In this document: positions 51,817 through 55,459 of the stretch, one piece after another
Position numbering within the stretch: position 1 is the stretch's first letter
Layout: every line of letters begins with the position of its first letter
Source of the DNA: Pseudomonadota bacterium
GTDB taxonomy: Bacteria; Pseudomonadota; Gammaproteobacteria; Steroidobacterales; Steroidobacteraceae
DNA: 55,459 bases
Direction of reading: 5' to 3'
Assembly: GCA_025351005.1 (NCBI GenBank)
Contig: JANXWS010000089.1
Coordinates: 1 to 55,459, forward strand
Notes under the pieces: model-generated
Told to the model about the DNA's origin: nothing
Database searches by the model: none
Seen by the model: only the letters and a program-made list of their open reading frames with translations
Position numbers and translations under genes: made by a program

Positions 51817-54684
51817 ATGTCGACGCTCAAAATCCGTTCATTGGTGTCCCAGACGCTGCGCGCCGCCGGCGCCGACCGCGTCGCCGCGGCCAGCCTGCCG
51901 CTGATGCTGCTCGCGCTCGCCGGCAGCGCCGCTGCGCAGCAATCGCCCGCCGCGCCGTCTGACACGCTCGAGGAAGTGGTCGTGACCGGCATCCGGCACG
52001 CCATCTATGAGGCGATCGAGATCAAGCGCGACTCGGGCAGCATCGTCGAGGCGATCTCTGCAGAGGACATCGGCAAGCTGCCGGATACCAGCATCGCCGA
52101 GTCGCTGTCCCGGCTCCCGGGCCTGACGTCGCAGCGCGCCGAAGGCCGTGCCTCGGCGATCAGTCTGCGCGGCACCGATCCGGGATTCACGAATGGCCTC
52201 TTGAACGGCCGTGAGCAGGTCAGCACCGGCGACAACCGCAGTATCGAATTCGACCAGTATCCGTCGGAGCTCCTGAGCGGCGTCGTTGTCTACAAGACGC
52301 CGGATGCGCAAGTGATCGGCCAGGGTCTCGCCGGCACCATCGACCTGCGCACCCAGCGCCCGCTCGAGTACGGCAAGCGCGCGCTCGCGTTCAACCTCCG
52401 CGGCGAGCGGAATTCGAACAACGATCTCGGCGCTGATTCGACCGACAAGGGCTACCGCGGGAGCCTGTCTTACATCGACCAGTTCGCCGACAACAAGTTC
52501 GGCGTGACGGTTGGTGTCGCGCGTCTCGTGTCACCGCTCGCGACCGAGGGCGCCGGCACCTACGAGCCGTGGAGCCCGAATGGCGCCGGTACTTTCACGA
52601 CCGGTGGCATGAAAGTTCGCACCGACATGGGCAAGAACACCCGCGACGGAGCAATGGCTGCGCTCGAGTTTCGACCCATCGATTCGTTCACAAGCACGCT
52701 CGACCTCTACTACACGAAGAGCCACGAGGTCGACAACGCGCGCAGCATCGAGGTCAATCTCGGCGGCTACCCGGCGCCGTGCTGCGACGGAACATTCCCG
52801 CCGGGCACGCTGTTCGGCACTTCCAATCCGGTGATCTCCAACAACGCAGTCGTCGGCGGCACGCTGAACAACGTGTTGCCGCTCGTGCGTAATTTCCAGT
52901 TCATCACGGACGACAAGATCTTCGCGACCGGCTTGAACAACAAGTGGTCGGCCGACGGCTGGACGGTCGCGGGCGACGTCAGCTACTCGAAGGCCACACG
53001 CGATCAGTTCCAGCCCGAGACCAACGCGGAGTACAAGCCGAACACGCTGCCCGACTGCTCGGGGACGCAGGGCCCGCCCTGTCATGCGCCAGGCACGCCG
53101 CGCAATGTCTACGACACCGGCCAGTTCCAGCTGTACAACGACCAGATGCCCGGCATAACGTTCATGCGTAATTACACCGACGCGACGCAGGTGCAGATCG
53201 GACCCACGATCTACGGCACCGGCTACGCCAAGAAGCCGCACATCCAGGACGAACTCAAGTCGGCCCGCATCGACGTCGCCCGCGACCTGACGAGCGACTG
53301 GTTCTCGTCGGTCGCGGCCGGCGTCAATTACTCCGACCGGACGAAGGACAAGCAGTCGCCGGAGACGGGCCTGGCGACGCTGGGTGGCGGGGGCTTCACG
53401 CAGATCGCGTCGCAGTACCTGCTCTCGCCGACCAATCTCTCCTACGCGGGTGCGCCCTCGGTGCTCGCCTGGGACGTGCCGGCCGTGCTCGCGGCCTACT
53501 ACCAGCCGATCGTCTATGGCACGCCGCAGACGCTCTCTTACCTCGTCGGCAAGTGGTGGGGCGTGCAGGAGAAGGTCACGACCGGCTTCCTCAAGGCGAA
53601 CCTGAAGCACGAGCTGTCGTCGTCGTTGACGCTGAAGGGCAACCTTGGCGTGCAGCTCATCAACACCAAGCAGAGCTCCAACGCATTCTTCAGCGACACC
53701 GCGACAGGCCAGGTGCTACCGTTCAGCGACGGCAAGAAGTACACGGATGTGCTGCCGGAGGTCAACCTGGTGTTTGAGATGCAGGACCAGCAGGAGTTTC
53801 GAGTTGGCCTCGCCCGCGAGATGGCCCGGCCGCGCATGGACCAGTTGAAGGCCTCGACCGAGGCGGGTGCCGGCATCAACGGCGGCGTCCTCACGCCGGG
53901 TGCCAGCGCCGGCAATCCGAAGCTCGACCCGTGGCGCGCGGATGCGCTCGACCTGTCCTACGAGAAGTATTTTTCGAACAAGGGCTACGTGGCGGCGTCG
54001 GCGTTCTACAAGAAGCTCAAGACCTACATCTACAACGCGACCGATCCGATGCACGATTTCACGGCGTTCATGAGCACGCTGCCGGCGACATTCGATTGCA
54101 ACAATGCGACGCCGCCGGTATGCCCGCCACGGACGAACTTCGGATCCCTGAGCGGACCGGTAAACGGCAACGGTGGCAACCTCAAGGGCCTGGAACTCAC
54201 CGCGTCGGTGCCCGGCGACATGCTGTCGGAGACGCTGCGGGACTTCGGTACGATTCTCAGCATTTCGCAGACCGACAGCAACATCACGGTAAAGGACACC
54301 GGCGGCAACAACGTGCTGTCCGGCAACAACCTCGGCACCATTCCGCTGCCGGGCCTGTCGAAGACCGTCTGGAGCGCGACCTTCTACTACGAGAAGCAGG
54401 GCTTCTCGGCCCGCGTCGCCACGCATGCGCGCTCCAAGTACATCGGTGAGGTCGTCAACTTTGCGAACGACCGCTCGATCAAGTTCGTCAAGGGCGACGA
54501 GATCACGGACTTCCAGACGGGCTACGAGTTCGGCGGCCGCTTCCAGGGGCTGTCGGTGCTGTTTCAGGTCAACAACCTGACCAATGCTCCGTACATTGCC
54601 TACCAGCGGTCGGAGGCTCAGCAGATTGACTTCCAGCAATACGGCCGCCAGTTCCTGCTCGGAGTGAACTACAAGCTGCAATAG
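51817..54684 (+). CDS. TonB-dependent receptor, Xanthomonas/Caulobacter type
   Basis: The ATG behind GGGAGG gives 955 residues. A signal peptide ends near residue 40 (LPLMLLALAGSAAA), and the TonB box EEVVVTG follows at 52-58. The plug domain (about 65-190) has SIAESLSRLPGLTSQRAEGRA and ISLRGTDPGFTNGLLNGRE. A 22-strand-type barrel ends in an aromatic-rich QFLLGVNYKL. Members next to GH97/GH13 and LacI genes take up maltodextrins across the outer membrane using proton-motive force. Substrate is inferred from neighbours. Operators upstream suggest sugar control, and an intrinsic terminator follows the gene. Confidence 0.93.
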   Translation: MSTLKIRSLVSQTLRAAGADRVAAASLPLMLLALAGSAAAQQSPAAPSDTLEEVVVTGIRHAIYEAIEIKRDSGSIVEAISAEDIGKLPDTSIAESLSRLPGLTSQRAEGRASAISLRGTDPGFTNGLLNGREQVSTGDNRSIEFDQYPSELLSGVVVYKTPDAQVIGQGLAGTIDLRTQRPLEYGKRALAFNLRGERNSNNDLGADSTDKGYRGSLSYIDQFADNKFGVTVGVARLVSPLATEGAGTYEPWSPNGAGTFTTGGMKVRTDMGKNTRDGAMAALEFRPIDSFTSTLDLYYTKSHEVDNARSIEVNLGGYPAPCCDGTFPPGTLFGTSNPVISNNAVVGGTLNNVLPLVRNFQFITDDKIFATGLNNKWSADGWTVAGDVSYSKATRDQFQPETNAEYKPNTLPDCSGTQGPPCHAPGTPRNVYDTGQFQLYNDQMPGITFMRNYTDATQVQIGPTIYGTGYAKKPHIQDELKSARIDVARDLTSDWFSSVAAGVNYSDRTKDKQSPETGLATLGGGGFTQIASQYLLSPTNLSYAGAPSVLAWDVPAVLAAYYQPIVYGTPQTLSYLVGKWWGVQEKVTTGFLKANLKHELSSSLTLKGNLGVQLINTKQSSNAFFSDTATGQVLPFSDGKKYTDVLPEVNLVFEMQDQQEFRVGLAREMARPRMDQLKASTEAGAGINGGVLTPGASAGNPKLDPWRADALDLSYEKYFSNKGYVAASAFYKKLKTYIYNATDPMHDFTAFMSTLPATFDCNNATPPVCPPRTNFGSLSGPVNGNGGNLKGLELTASVPGDMLSETLRDFGTILSISQTDSNITVKDTGGNNVLSGNNLGTIPLPGLSKTVWSATFYYEKQGFSARVATHARSKYIGEVVNFANDRSIKFVKGDEITDFQTGYEFGGRFQGLSVLFQVNNLTNAPYIAYQRSEAQQIDFQQYGRQFLLGVNYKLQ

Positions 54685-54742
54685 ATTCCACCGTCAGCAG
54701 CTGACAGCGTCCGGGTCGCGGCGAGGCCGCCCGGGACGACGA

Positions 54743-54772
54743 CCCCCGCCGGCCGTACCGGCGGGGGTTTTT
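54743..54772 (+). terminator. Intrinsic terminator after the TonB receptor gene
   Basis: A perfect 10-bp GC stem (CCCCCGCCGG with CCGGCGGGGG) with a CCGTA loop is followed by TTTTT and GTTT. It lies 58 bp after the receptor stop. The facing GH13 gene ends at 54832, and the reverse strand lacks a T-run here, so it serves the receptor gene. Confidence 0.9.
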
Positions 54773-54831
54773 GTTTGGATTGGCTGGCTTGGCGACGGTC
54801 ATCGTTCGCCGGCCGGAGGAATGGCCGCTTC

Positions 54832-55459
54832 TCAGGTCGAGCCCGGAACGACCGCGCCCGTCCTTTCCTTCATCGCGGATGGCGCCTGGGCCCGGCCGCT
54901 CCCGGCCGCCGTCGTCGGACGTGCGGCCCGCGCTGCGGCGCGCGCCGGATGGCGGACGGTGATCGTGTACCCCCACGGGGCAAGCGGCACTTGGGGCCCG
55001 GCTCCGATGCGATACGTCTGCGGGCTCGCCGACAGGTTCACCGCCACCGTCACCACGTCGCCGCGCTTGCTGCGCCGGTAGGCGAAGACCGTGTCGTTGC
55101 CGGTCTGCAGCCGATCCAGCCCGCCGCCGCTCGCACCGTTCCAGAGTGCCCGGTTGGCGCGCTTGAGGCGCGCGAGCCCCGTGTAGAAGCCTTCGAGCGG
55201 GAAACCCTTCCAGTCGATCACGTCCTTCTCGAAGAACTTGAGCCGCTTGTCGAGCACGCCCTCCTGGCCGCCGTAGATCAGCGGCATCCCGGGCAGCGTC
55301 GCGGCCAGCACCGCGAATGCCTTGAACCCGTCGCCGTAGCGCTCCGTGTCGCTGCCGTTCCACGAGTTCTGGTCGTGGTTGGTCGTGAACGTCATCAGGT
55401 AGCCGTTGGCGGGATAGCGCCGGCCGCGGTCGGCGAGGTAGGCGGCGAGGTCGCGTGCG
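54832..55459 (-). CDS. GH13 alpha-amylase, C-terminal part (cut by window edge)
   Basis: About 208 residues are visible; the frame is open to the right edge, so the N-terminus and the catalytic nucleophile lie outside. FTTNHDQNSWNG carries the conserved NHD of GH13 (third acidic residue), and LPGMPLIYGGQEGVLDKRLKFFEKD is the typical barrel end. A small C-terminal beta domain follows (VVTVAVNLSASPQTYRI). The last 35 residues are Ala/Arg/Pro-rich and poorly conserved. It converges with the receptor gene and extends the maltodextrin locus to the right. Confidence 0.88.
   Translation of the reverse strand, partial: ARDLAAYLADRGRRYPANGYLMTFTTNHDQNSWNGSDTERYGDGFKAFAVLAATLPGMPLIYGGQEGVLDKRLKFFEKDVIDWKGFPLEGFYTGLARLKRANRALWNGASGGGLDRLQTGNDTVFAYRRSKRGDVVTVAVNLSASPQTYRIGAGPQVPLAPWGYTITVRHPARAAARAARPTTAAGSGRAQAPSAMKERTGAVVPGST

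Noticed and set aside
54693-54705. Short palindrome GTCAGC-A-GCTGAC after the receptor stop
   Set aside because: It lacks a T-run and lies before a clear terminator. It shares no half-site with the LacI-type operators.

Overview
This is a very GC-rich, gene-dense bacterial window. Short overlaps such as ATGA and GTGA join many neighbouring genes, and several starts are GTG. Gene content and order suggest a gammaproteobacterium of the Xanthomonadales/Steroidobacterales/Nevskiales type: glyA-nrdR-ribD-ribE followed by ribB-ribH-nusB-thiL, an FHA protein of type VI secretion, parE-parC, and a Xanthomonas/Caulobacter-type TonB receptor beside a LacI regulator and sugar permeases. That placement is inference; no rRNA or other direct marker lies in the window.

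Layout. 1-3.8 kb: the right part of a cluster resembling lasso-peptide maturation and export (nucleotidyltransferase, B2 leader protease, ABC exporter). Its precursor and cyclase, if present, lie to the left. 3.8-10.2 kb: an FHA (TagH-like) protein without other secretion genes, a DUF1820 gene, purL and murI. 10.2-14.3 kb (minus strand): a zinc-ribbon DUF4145-like protein and a coupled ettA-hutH pair. 14.4-24.4 kb: a deacetylase-family amidohydrolase, then glyA, nrdR and the riboflavin genes with nusB and thiL. An antisense acetyltransferase gene interrupts this run, which ends in a Ser/Thr kinase fused to a cyclic-nucleotide-binding domain. 24.5-28.5 kb (minus strand): xseB-ispA-dxs-folE2. 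28.7-31.1 kb: rubrerythrin, a GlpC/HdrD-like Fe-S protein and DUF3501. 31.2-35.4 kb: parE-parC. 35.5-43.0 kb: glgP-glgB-glgX plus a poly-gamma-glutamate-hydrolase-like gene.

43.0-55.5 kb is a maltodextrin-use locus: secreted GH13, two SLC45-like sugar permeases, secreted GH97, a LacI-family regulator, a TonB-dependent receptor, and a second GH13 gene cut by the right edge. The likely flow is receptor uptake of oligosaccharides, periplasmic cleavage by GH13/GH97, then inner-membrane import by the permeases. The adjacent glycogen genes could process the imported glucan. LacI/PurR-like operators with a GCAAA/TTTGC core occur upstream of the GH97, regulator and receptor genes, so these probably form one regulon. 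The receptor leader also has a run of ten G residues.

No tRNA, rRNA, CRISPR array, insertion sequence or prophage gene was recognised by eye. The least ordinary points are the edge-truncated peptide cluster, the operator set with the G10 tract, the rubrerythrin/Fe-S/DUF3501 module, the kinase fusion in a vitamin operon, and a RibB whose cyclohydrolase II half has lost its zinc site.
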